From Spirochaetaceae bacterium (lineage in GTDB: Bacteria; Spirochaetota; Spirochaetia; CADAEX01): a stretch of DNA of 18,569 nt. The notes below the pieces were generated by a model. That model did no database searches. It was not told the DNA's origin and was given only the letters and a program-made list of their open reading frames with translations. This document shows, one piece after another, positions 7,584-14,133 of this stretch (the first letter of the stretch is position 1; every line of letters starts with the position of its first letter). The stretch lies in assembly GCA_009778835.1 (NCBI GenBank), contig WRFK01000008.1, positions 1 through 18,569 on the forward strand. The letters are read 5' to 3'. Position numbers and translations under genes: made by a program.

Positions 7584-8150
7584 TCATACAATATGGGAAA
7601 TTAAAATTCTTGCGCCTATAAGGATAAGGATTATGCCGCCTGCGATTTCAAGTTTTTTTCCAAACATGGAACCTACTCTGTCTCCGATATAAACACCTGT
7701 AAGACAAACAAAAAAAGTTACAGACCCTATTATTAGGACAGGGAAAAATATGGCTATGTTAATAATGGAAAAACTAAGTCCAACAGCAAGGGCATCTATA
7801 CTTGTGGCAATGGATAGCATCAGTAGTGTAAAAATATTGAGTTTATTTCTATTATACTCATTATCTTTTTCTTCTTTTCCAAAAATCGATCCATATATCA
7901 TTTTGCCGCCAATTATCGCAAGAAGTATAAAAGCAATCCAGTGATCTATATTTTGAATGTGTTCTTTAAAAAGAAGCCCTGCGCTCCACCCAATAAAAGG
8001 CATAATCGCCTGGAAACTGCCAAACGAAAATGCGATTAAAAAAGCTTCTTTGAATTTAATATCTTTGGCAGTAGCACCATGAATAACAGAGACAGCAAAA
8101 GCATCAATAGAAAGGGCAAATGCGATTCCTAATATATAAATAATATTCAA
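7584..8150 (-). CDS. mntP: MntP-type manganese efflux pump
   Basis: A 188-residue integral membrane protein with six predicted helices that exports Mn2+ in characterised relatives. The two internal halves each carry the signature helix, SIDAFAV (14-20) and SIDALAV (117-123), with the conserved Asp residues expected to bind the metal. A short charged loop (KEEKDNEYNRNK, ~92-103) joins the halves. Length matches the family. The start is a TTG at 8150 with GGAG ten bases upstream, so translation may be inefficient. No manganese (yybP-ykoY) riboswitch is visible in the short leader. DUF3943 follows on the same strand. Confidence 0.9.
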   Translation of the reverse strand: MNIIYILGIAFALSIDAFAVSVIHGATAKDIKFKEAFLIAFSFGSFQAIMPFIGWSAGLLFKEHIQNIDHWIAFILLAIIGGKMIYGSIFGKEEKDNEYNRNKLNIFTLLMLSIATSIDALAVGLSFSIINIAIFFPVLIIGSVTFFVCLTGVYIGDRVGSMFGKKLEIAGGIILILIGARILISHIV

Positions 8151-8177
8151 AACAAAAAATCTCCATATATTTCATAT

Positions 8178-8208
8178 ATTATAAAAAAACATGGATATCA
8201 TAAGGCAA
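8178..8208 (-). promoter_or_regulatory. Possible mntP promoter
   Basis: A perfect TATAAT (minus strand, 8178-8183) lies 27 bases upstream of the mntP TTG. The best -35 is TTGCCT (8203-8208) with a long 19-nt spacer. The surrounding 8151-8330 is very AT-rich and also serves the divergent acyltransferase, for which I found no clear promoter. Confidence 0.35.
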
Positions 8209-8330
8209 AAAACAAAATAATGAAACCTTTTTTCAATTTTTATTAAAAACAAAAATTAAATAACTATATTTCTGAAAATAAAATTATACTATTATGGAAC
8301 ATTGACCATATTTTTTATATATTATAGTAG

Positions 8331-9149
8331 ATGGAAAAAAATTTAACTAACTTCGATGAAATAGTAAAAATATTTTCTTTAGACAACTTCATTACAGAGG
8401 GTGGTCAAATAATAGACACCCACCATGAAAAAAAGCTCTCTTTTCCCAGGGCGTTTTCTTTTTATAAAGACTTTTTAAAAGTGGTGCTTTTTTTACGCAA
8501 AGCTATTTTAAAAGAGAAATGGACCGAGGAGCTTTATATACAGTGTTGTTTTCAAATTATAAGAATAGTTGAAAAATTCGGAGGAAGGTTTGAAATAAAA
8601 GGGCTTGATAATCTTAGAAAAGAAGAGGGGCCTTTTGTCTTTGTCGGTAATCATATGAGCACTCTCGAGACACTTATTTTTCCTGCTATTATAGGTTCTT
8701 TATTAGATGTAACTTATGTTGTAAAGAAAAGTCTTGTAACAAATTTTATATTTGGTCCTATAATGAGATCGCGCGACCCAATTGCTGTGGAAAGAAAAGA
8801 TCCTAAAAAAGATCTTGATCTTGTTTTAACAAAAGGGGTAGAGCTTCTTTCCGGAGGTCGCTCTGTTCTTATTTTTCCGCAGGCAACAAGAACAACCATT
8901 TTTGAGCCTGATAAATTTAATTCTCTTGGAATAAAGCTTGCAAAGAGAGCCGGGGTTTCCGTAATCCCTATTGCTTTAAAAACAGATTTTTGGGAGAACG
9001 GCAAATTGGTAAGCACTCTTGGAGATGTCTATCCCAACAGGACTGTTCATATAGATTTTGGAGCTCCTTTAAAAATTGATGGAGCAGGAAAAAAAGAGCA
9101 CGAGCAGATAATTACATTTATAAAATCCCGTTTTGATAGCTGGAAGTAA
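8331..9149 (+). CDS. PlsC-like lysophospholipid acyltransferase
   Basis: A 272-residue protein of the glycerol-phosphate acyltransferase superfamily, which moves an acyl chain onto a lysophospholipid or related acceptor at the inner membrane. The catalytic motif reads NHMSTLE (107-113), that is HX4E instead of the usual HX4D. The substrate-binding motif is FPQATR (182-187) in place of FPEGTR. A further conserved block is VSVIPIAL (~208-215). The N-terminal ~80 residues are hydrophobic/amphipathic and may sit on the membrane. Because both motifs vary, the acceptor should not be assumed to be lysophosphatidic acid. The stop is four bases from the next ATG, so the two genes form an operon. Confidence 0.82.
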   Translation: MEKNLTNFDEIVKIFSLDNFITEGGQIIDTHHEKKLSFPRAFSFYKDFLKVVLFLRKAILKEKWTEELYIQCCFQIIRIVEKFGGRFEIKGLDNLRKEEGPFVFVGNHMSTLETLIFPAIIGSLLDVTYVVKKSLVTNFIFGPIMRSRDPIAVERKDPKKDLDLVLTKGVELLSGGRSVLIFPQATRTTIFEPDKFNSLGIKLAKRAGVSVIPIALKTDFWENGKLVSTLGDVYPNRTVHIDFGAPLKIDGAGKKEHEQIITFIKSRFDSWK

Positions 9150-9153
9150 TTTT

Positions 9154-11208
9154 ATGGCAGATATTGACAGATGGAAAAAAATAATAATTTCGCTCCCCGA
9201 ACATATATTTTTTGATTTAATAAGAAATTATTTGGGCGATGTAAAAACTCCTTTTAATAAACATGACCTCATTGAAAAATTCGCCTCATTTTTACGCAAC
9301 GAAAAAAATACCGATAAGATAATATCATTGATTGATAAACAAGATGCTTCTGTTCTTACTGTGCTTGATATTTTAGGCCCTGTAGAAATCAAGACTCTCT
9401 ATCAGTTTTTTTCAGAGAAAAAAACTTATTATGATTTTTATCTCCATTTGCAAAACCTTGAAGAGAGAATGCTTGTCTGCACAGATAAAGATGCCGGAGA
9501 ATTCCCGCTGTTGATTATATCTCCTATTTTTAAAGATGTTCTTAAAGAGAGAATAATAAATCCTTCTCTTGTTATTCCTGCAGTTGACGTTAGCGATGAG
9601 CTTAGAAAAGGGACGGAAACATGGTATTACGAAGCTATTCTTTTTTCTGTATTGTCATATCTCTTTGGGCGGGGGCAGCTTCTCAACCTTGACGGTAACT
9701 TTAAAAAAAGAATAAAAGAGGAATTAACAGAAATATTCCCGGATAGAATGAGCACAGATGCAGAACTAAAAATTGATATCATGAGAAAAGTTTTAAAAAG
9801 GCTTAATTTGGTCAGACAGGAAGAAGATGTTTTCAAGCCTGCGATTGAACGATGGAAAGAGTTTATGAATATCTCTTTTTCGGAAAGGCAAACTCTTTGC
9901 ATAGGCGCTTTTTTTTCTTCGAACTACAGATTGTATTTTTCTCTCATAGATAAATTTATGAAAATAGTTTACAGTGCAGAAAAAGGATTTTCAAAAAATT
10001 CCCTGCTTAAAATAATTGATCTTTTATTCATTAAAAATCTTTTGCCTCAGGAAGAATGGCGCGATGATATTGTAAAAATATTAACAGGTCTTAAATATCT
10101 CAAAAAAGAAGGGGATTATTATTATCCGAATCCAGCCTATTTTTCAATTGTGCAGGAGGAAGCGAGTCCCGCGCCTTGCGATGATAAGGAATCGGACCAT
10201 TTTATTCTTCAGCCTAATTTTGATATTCATGTTTCAAAAAATATAAGTTTTCATGATGGAGTCCTTCTTTCCTTTACCGCGAATATAAAAAAATATTCGG
10301 ACATTATTCTTTTTACGTTATCAAAAGAAAGTTTTCTTCGCGCTTTAAAATTAGGATATACAGGCAAGGAGCTTATAGATTTTTTTGACCGTCTCGCTGG
10401 ATATCCTGTTTCTCAAAATGTAAAGTTCTCAATGGAAAGCTGGGAAAAAGAATACAAGAGCCTTGAATTTTCCAAAGGAATAGTTCTTGTTGCTGATGAC
10501 AAGAAGAGTAATATCATCGACAACTCCGGATATTTCGATTCTGATTTGTACAAAAAACTTTCCAAAGAAAAAGGAATTTATTTAATTGATGAAAAAAATA
10601 TACCTGCTTTTTTGGAATCTTTTAGCAAAGCAGGAGTTGATACTGTATCTTTTCCGCAATCATTGGTTACAGATCCCGCTAAAACAGAAGAAGAGAAACC
10701 CCAGATTCAGTTATTCAGGGAGGATCTTCTCTCCATGAGGCAGCTTGATGGCTTTGAACTTGATTATAATAAAAAAACTTATCCGATCCCGGAAAAAATT
10801 GATGATGATTTTTCTGATATAAGAGAAAAAGTTAACAGTTCAAATTTTACCAATGCGCAAAAAGAGGTTATTTTTGACCGCATGGAGAGAAAGCTTATTC
10901 TTTCCCCCGAACAGGTTAGAAAAGGAAACGCGCGCATTGAAAAGATAGAAGCCAGAGGGCTTGATTATAATGGCAAGGTAAGAATAGCAGAAGAAATAGC
11001 AGGGAGCTCAGGTTATTTGGCGGAAGTTGTTGAAAATGATCCTGAAGGAGTATCTGTCAGACGTCTTATTAAAGCTGAGAAAGTTGAAAAAGAGGGTACT
11101 AGTTTTTACTTGAAAGGCTCTCTCTTGCTGGATGATAGCGAGGTACTTATAAGCATAAGTAAGATAAGTCTTATAAGGAAAATAAGGACATCCCTGGTAG
11201 CGAGTTGA
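9154..11208 (+). CDS. XPB/Ssl2 helicase-associated-domain protein without a helicase core
   Basis: A 684-residue, probably cytosolic protein with no signal peptide, membrane segment or Walker motif. Residues ~348-455 match the helicase C_3 (XPB/Ssl2 N-terminal) domain: ILQPNFDIHV, FTLSKESFLRALKLGYTGKEL, YPVSQNV, W, and a closing hydrophobic strand. This is the same domain as in the helicase at 1292-2959. The N-terminal ~340 residues are helical, with winged-helix-like pieces (e.g. SVLTVLDILGPVEIKTLYQFF, in two halves at 66-86). The C-terminal ~130 are beta-rich and may form a WYL-like or SH3-like end (uncertain). From memory, M. tuberculosis has a comparable protein next to its XPB gene. The ATG at 9154 has GGAAG seven bases upstream; an in-frame TTG at 9133 overlaps the acyltransferase and is less likely. 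Confidence 0.75.
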   Translation: MADIDRWKKIIISLPEHIFFDLIRNYLGDVKTPFNKHDLIEKFASFLRNEKNTDKIISLIDKQDASVLTVLDILGPVEIKTLYQFFSEKKTYYDFYLHLQNLEERMLVCTDKDAGEFPLLIISPIFKDVLKERIINPSLVIPAVDVSDELRKGTETWYYEAILFSVLSYLFGRGQLLNLDGNFKKRIKEELTEIFPDRMSTDAELKIDIMRKVLKRLNLVRQEEDVFKPAIERWKEFMNISFSERQTLCIGAFFSSNYRLYFSLIDKFMKIVYSAEKGFSKNSLLKIIDLLFIKNLLPQEEWRDDIVKILTGLKYLKKEGDYYYPNPAYFSIVQEEASPAPCDDKESDHFILQPNFDIHVSKNISFHDGVLLSFTANIKKYSDIILFTLSKESFLRALKLGYTGKELIDFFDRLAGYPVSQNVKFSMESWEKEYKSLEFSKGIVLVADDKKSNIIDNSGYFDSDLYKKLSKEKGIYLIDEKNIPAFLESFSKAGVDTVSFPQSLVTDPAKTEEEKPQIQLFREDLLSMRQLDGFELDYNKKTYPIPEKIDDDFSDIREKVNSSNFTNAQKEVIFDRMERKLILSPEQVRKGNARIEKIEARGLDYNGKVRIAEEIAGSSGYLAEVVENDPEGVSVRRLIKAEKVEKEGTSFYLKGSLLLDDSEVLISISKISLIRKIRTSLVAS

Positions 11209-11214
11209 TATTTT

Positions 11215-11377
11215 GCTACCCCGCGCTCTATAGCGACATCCATGTCGCAGCGCGGTGTGCAACGACTCGCGCTGATCGCCATCCATGGCTAGCGCGAGAC
11301 GCAGCCATCCGTGGCGCAGTCCGTGTTGCTACCCCGCGCTTTATAGCGACATCCATGTCGCAGCGCGGTGTGCAACG
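11215..11377. repeat. Tandem nested-hairpin array between convergent genes
   Basis: Two 50-bp copies (11215-11264 and 11328-11377) differ at one base. Each holds an outer stem CCGCGCT/AGCGCGG around an inner stem GCGACAT-CC-ATGTCGC. Between them a diverged unit has the same architecture: outer CTCGCGCT (11266-11273)/AGCGCGAG (11291-11298) and inner GCCAT-CC-ATGGC. The ATCCAT apex is shared by all three. The array fills the gap between two convergent stop codons and could act as a terminator for both strands, although U-tracts are missing. Confidence 0.8.
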
Positions 11378-11386
11378 TCCGTGTTG

Positions 11387-11902
11387 CTAATAATCTCCGC
11401 GGTAGAGATATATATCATAGAGGTTGTTGTCTTTATCATAAATTAATCTAAGCCTTATGGGAAAACCTTTTTCAATTCGTGTAATTCCCGCAGGATTAAG
11501 ATATATATCTTCGGTATCTTCTGAATGGTAAGGCTTTCCAAGTAGCCCTCTTACTGCTGTTTTTTTCATTCCAGGAGTAATTCCAACAACTTTTTGTTTG
11601 GATCTATGATCGCATCTTATCTGCCACACCCGGTTATCAAAGAAAAAAAGATACAGGTTTGAGTTGTAATAAAATATTACATCGTCCTGCCAGTGAGCTT
11701 TTCCTCTTAAAGGATATACAGATTCAGGAGCTCCGAGTTTCGCGAATACTTCTGTTGGCGTAAGCCCCAAAAGATTTTCGGGCTGCAGTTGAGACCCGGC
11801 AGCGCTGTTGTTCTCCCTGCTTTGGCTGTACAGTGGAGAAAGAGAGAGTATCAGGATAATTGCAGCTAACGCTGAATATTTAATTTTTAATGTTTTTTTC
11901 AT
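11387..11902 (-). CDS. Secreted protein with two BamE/SmpA-like lobes
   Basis: A 171-residue protein. Residues 1-26 form a signal peptide (KKTLKIK, then a hydrophobic core, then SPLYS before Q27). The mature part carries two similar motifs, LLGLTPTEVFAKLGAPES (44-61) and GITPGMKKTAVRGLLGKPYH further on. Both resemble the helix-and-turn G-x-T-x(n)-LG-x-P pattern of the BamE/SmpA fold. Each is followed by aromatic beta-strands (IFYYNSNLYLFFF; LRLIYDKDNNLYDIYLY). There is no lipobox Cys, so it is probably periplasmic. The fold assignment is tentative and the function unknown. Its ATG lies inside the end of the upstream membrane-protein gene (23-bp overlap), which suggests translational coupling in the icd operon. 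Confidence 0.65.
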   Translation of the reverse strand: MKKTLKIKYSALAAIILILSLSPLYSQSRENNSAAGSQLQPENLLGLTPTEVFAKLGAPESVYPLRGKAHWQDDVIFYYNSNLYLFFFDNRVWQIRCDHRSKQKVVGITPGMKKTAVRGLLGKPYHSEDTEDIYLNPAGITRIEKGFPIRLRLIYDKDNNLYDIYLYRGDY

Positions 11903-12422
11903 GCCGTTTTGCTATAAAAATAATTATTAAAATAATACCCATTGCTATAAAAATAACAGGCCACCATATAACAGCAAATGTAAGAAATTTGGTTGTAAAA
12001 AGCTTGAGGCTAAACGGAAGAAAAAAGAGCGAGAGGATTATTATTGCGAATGCAGGGACAAAAATTTTTAATCTGTTATCTTTTTTCTTTTTAAGCCCAT
12101 ACAGTAAAAGAGAAACTCCTGTAAATAACATAAAGAACGGCCATACTCTCTCTATTTCGTATTTATCAAGAATTGTAAGTCTTAAAAGAAAATAAAATCC
12201 CGAAAGAGATAAAAACATTCCAATAAGGATATATATATCTTTTCCTGATTTGAAAAAACCTAGATATAGCAGGAAGAGCCCAAGAGAGAGCGGTAAAATC
12301 GGCCATATCAATTCCTTGCCTGTAAATTTTCCTGTTGTTACAAGAAGAGATACAAGGCCAAGAAAAATAAAAATAATTCCAACTGAAAGCAGTTTTTCCC
12401 TGCTTAATTTTTTGTTATCCAT
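11880..12422 (-). CDS. Six-helix membrane protein, LiaI/LiaF-like TM type
   Basis: A 180-residue inner-membrane protein with about six hydrophobic helices near 13-30, 37-56, 60-82, 94-110, 121-141 and 147-170. The recurring pattern G-I-I-F-I-F-L-G…W-P-I-L-P-L-S-L-G-L and W-P-V-I-F-I-A-M-G-I-I-L resembles the small membrane domains grouped as LiaI/LiaF-like or DUF5668-like. Such domains accompany stress-sensing proteins in other bacteria, but nothing here fixes the role. The start has AAAGG four bases before the ATG. It begins nine bases after the icd stop and overlaps the next gene, so the three are one transcription unit. Confidence 0.65.
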   Translation of the reverse strand: MDNKKLSREKLLSVGIIFIFLGLVSLLVTTGKFTGKELIWPILPLSLGLFLLYLGFFKSGKDIYILIGMFLSLSGFYFLLRLTILDKYEIERVWPFFMLFTGVSLLLYGLKKKKDNRLKIFVPAFAIIILSLFFLPFSLKLFTTKFLTFAVIWWPVIFIAMGIILIIIFIAKRHEKNIKN

Positions 12423-12431
12423 AAAACCTTT

Positions 12432-13640
12432 CTACATATTATCAGCTATAAGCTGACCAAAATCGCTGGTGGAGACTTTTTCCGCTCCATCCATACCTCT
12501 GGCAAAATCGTAAGTTACCTTTTTCTGTTTTATTGTGGCAGTAATTCCCTTGTTGATCAACTCCACAGCCTCTTTCCATCCAAGGTAAGTAAACATCATT
12601 TCTCCTGAAAGAATAAGAGAACCGGGGTTAACCATATTTTTCCCCGCGTACTTTGGCGCAGTTCCATGCGTTGCCTCAAATATTCCTATGCCATTGGCAA
12701 AATTTATATTTCCTCCGGGAGCTATTCCAATGCCTCCAACCTGCGCGGCAAGAGCATCTGATATATAGTCTCCGTTAAGATTTGTTGTTGCGATTATATC
12801 ATACTCAGAAGGTCTTGTAAGAATCTGCTGCAAAAAGGCATCTGCGATAGCATCTTTAATTAAAATTTTCCCTTCGGGAATTTTGTCATCCTTTAATTCA
12901 TCCCATGTTACAACATGCTCGCGGAACTCTTTTCTGGCAAGCTCGTATCCCCATTCTCTGAAAGCCCCTTCTGTGAATTTCATGATATTCCCTTTATGCA
13001 CAAGGGTAATGCTTTTTCTCTTGTTTTCAATGGCATATTCAATCGCAGCTCTTACAAGTCTTTCTGTATATGCTTTACTTATTGGCTTTATTCCAATGCC
13101 TGTATTTTTATTAATAGACCAGCCGAATTCTGTTTTAAGAAAAGAGGCGAGTTTTTCTGTTTTATCATTATCATAACGTGTTTCAAATCCCGCATAAACA
13201 TCTTCTGTGTTTTCCCTGAAAACAACCATATCCACATCTTCGGGATGTTTTACCGGAGAAGGAACTCCTTCAAAATATTTTACAGGACGTAAGCATACAT
13301 AGAGATCGAGTTTTTGTCTTAGAGTAACATTTAAGCTTCTTATGCCACCGCCAACAGGTGTTGTAAGCGGCCCTTTTATACCTATGCGGTAATCGATAAA
13401 AGACTGGATTGTTTCGTTTGGAAGATATTCTCCTGTTGCATTATAAGATTTTTCGCCTGCTGCAACTTCTTTCCACTGAACGCTTTTTTTGCCGCCATAA
13501 GCTTTTTTTACCGCAGCATCAAGAACTATTTTTGTCGCTTTCCATATATCAGGGCCTGTGCCATCGCCCTCTATAAAAGGAATTACAGGATTATCCGGAA
13601 CCAGAAGCTTTCCGTCTTTCATTATTATTTTATCGATCAT
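12432..13640 (-). CDS. icd: NADP-dependent isocitrate dehydrogenase
   Basis: A 402-residue E. coli-type Icd that converts isocitrate and NADP+ to 2-oxoglutarate, CO2 and NADPH. Substrate residues are conserved: S102 (the position phosphorylated in E. coli) with R101 in GGIRSLNVTLRQ, R118, and R142 in FRENTEDVYAG. The metal/substrate block is NLNGDYISDALAAQ (287-300). NADP specificity is indicated by K330 and Y331 in HGTAPKYAG, V337, and Y377/R381 in TYDFAR. The length is slightly below E. coli Icd (416) because of a shorter N-terminus and a shorter loop near 245-260. The ATG has AGAGG eight bases upstream. It is the first gene of an operon with two envelope proteins of no obvious metabolic link. 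Confidence 0.96.
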   Translation of the reverse strand: MIDKIIMKDGKLLVPDNPVIPFIEGDGTGPDIWKATKIVLDAAVKKAYGGKKSVQWKEVAAGEKSYNATGEYLPNETIQSFIDYRIGIKGPLTTPVGGGIRSLNVTLRQKLDLYVCLRPVKYFEGVPSPVKHPEDVDMVVFRENTEDVYAGFETRYDNDKTEKLASFLKTEFGWSINKNTGIGIKPISKAYTERLVRAAIEYAIENKRKSITLVHKGNIMKFTEGAFREWGYELARKEFREHVVTWDELKDDKIPEGKILIKDAIADAFLQQILTRPSEYDIIATTNLNGDYISDALAAQVGGIGIAPGGNINFANGIGIFEATHGTAPKYAGKNMVNPGSLILSGEMMFTYLGWKEAVELINKGITATIKQKKVTYDFARGMDGAEKVSTSDFGQLIADNM

Positions 13641-13673
13641 AATATTGACCTCTTAAATTTGATATTTATCGGT

Positions 13674-13703
13674 ATTTTAGCAATTCATTACAATCATTAC
13701 AAT
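13674..13703 (-). promoter_or_regulatory. icd promoter with a tandem 9-bp repeat over the -35
   Basis: On the minus strand TTGTAA (13697-13702), a 17-nt spacer and TAAAAT (13674-13679) give a leader of about 27 nt to the icd ATG. The 9-mer ATTGTAATG occurs twice in direct tandem (13686-13694 and 13695-13703), covering the -35 box and half the spacer. It is flanked by CAATT/AATTG. This could be an operator or simply a sequence coincidence. Confidence 0.5.
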
Positions 13704-13730
13704 TGGATAGCTGACTTTTTGTTTTTGTGT

Positions 13731-13957
13731 CCCCCTGTCATCCCCGCTTGTCATTACGAGCCGCCACTGTCATTGCGAGCCGCCACTGTCATTGCGAGCG
13801 TAGCGAAGCAATCCAGAATACAAAGCAAAGTTATGTGACTGGATTGCTTCGTCGCTTTGCTCCTCGCAATGACAGAATTGCTGCTTTGCTCCTCGCAATG
13901 ACAGATGAGCCGGCAGAACTCGCAATGACAGAATTGCGCCTTCGCGCCTTTGCGTGA
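13731..13957. repeat. Cluster of TGTCATTGCGAG palindromic repeats
   Basis: This lies inside the 493-bp gene-free gap between icd and the divergent surface-protein gene. Three direct 19-bp-spaced copies of TGTCATTGCGAG (13749, 13768 and 13787; the first has an A for G) lead into GCGAAGCAATCCAG. An inverted arm follows from CTGGATTGCTTCG (13839 onward) with three reverse copies of CTCGCAATGACAG; two of these fall in tandem 29-bp units starting GCTTTGCTCC. The whole can fold into a long cruciform. A further single copy is at 1207-1242. Short frames here are repeat artefacts. Confidence 0.85.
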
Positions 13958-14070
13958 GAAGTTTTCTGGTTCCACCGGCACAACCGAATTGCAACTTTAC
14001 GCGAGGATTTTCCACGAAAAAACCTCCCCTCCTGTAAACAATAAATTTTTTTGAGTTGCTTCAACTAATG

Positions 14071-14099
14071 TATACAAATGGAACAAATTTCTATATAAT
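14071..14099 (+). promoter_or_regulatory. Promoter of the beta-helix surface-protein gene
   Basis: TATACA (14071-14076), a 17-nt spacer and a perfect TATAAT (14094-14099) lie upstream of AGGAG (14123-14127). That Shine-Dalgarno is six bases before the ATG at 14134. The leader would be about 28 nt. Confidence 0.6.
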
Positions 14100-14133
14100 T
14101 TAGGGCTAAAAATAGTGAAAACAGGAGAAAAAT

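Noticed and set aside
7529..7591. Longer N-terminus of the DUF3943 protein from a TTG
   Set aside because: It would place 21 residues before a clean signal peptide, while GGAGGA six bases before GTG 7528 marks the real start.
8151..8330. Manganese (yybP-ykoY) riboswitch ahead of mntP
   Set aside because: The region is almost pure A/T without the conserved GC-containing stems, and the predicted leader is only about 20 nt.
11205..11390. Short plus-strand frame between convergent genes
   Set aside because: It lies wholly within the nested-hairpin array and has no start signal.
13727..14064. Several short frames across the TGTCATTGCGAG cluster
   Set aside because: They translate palindromic repeat DNA in multiple frames and have no start signals.
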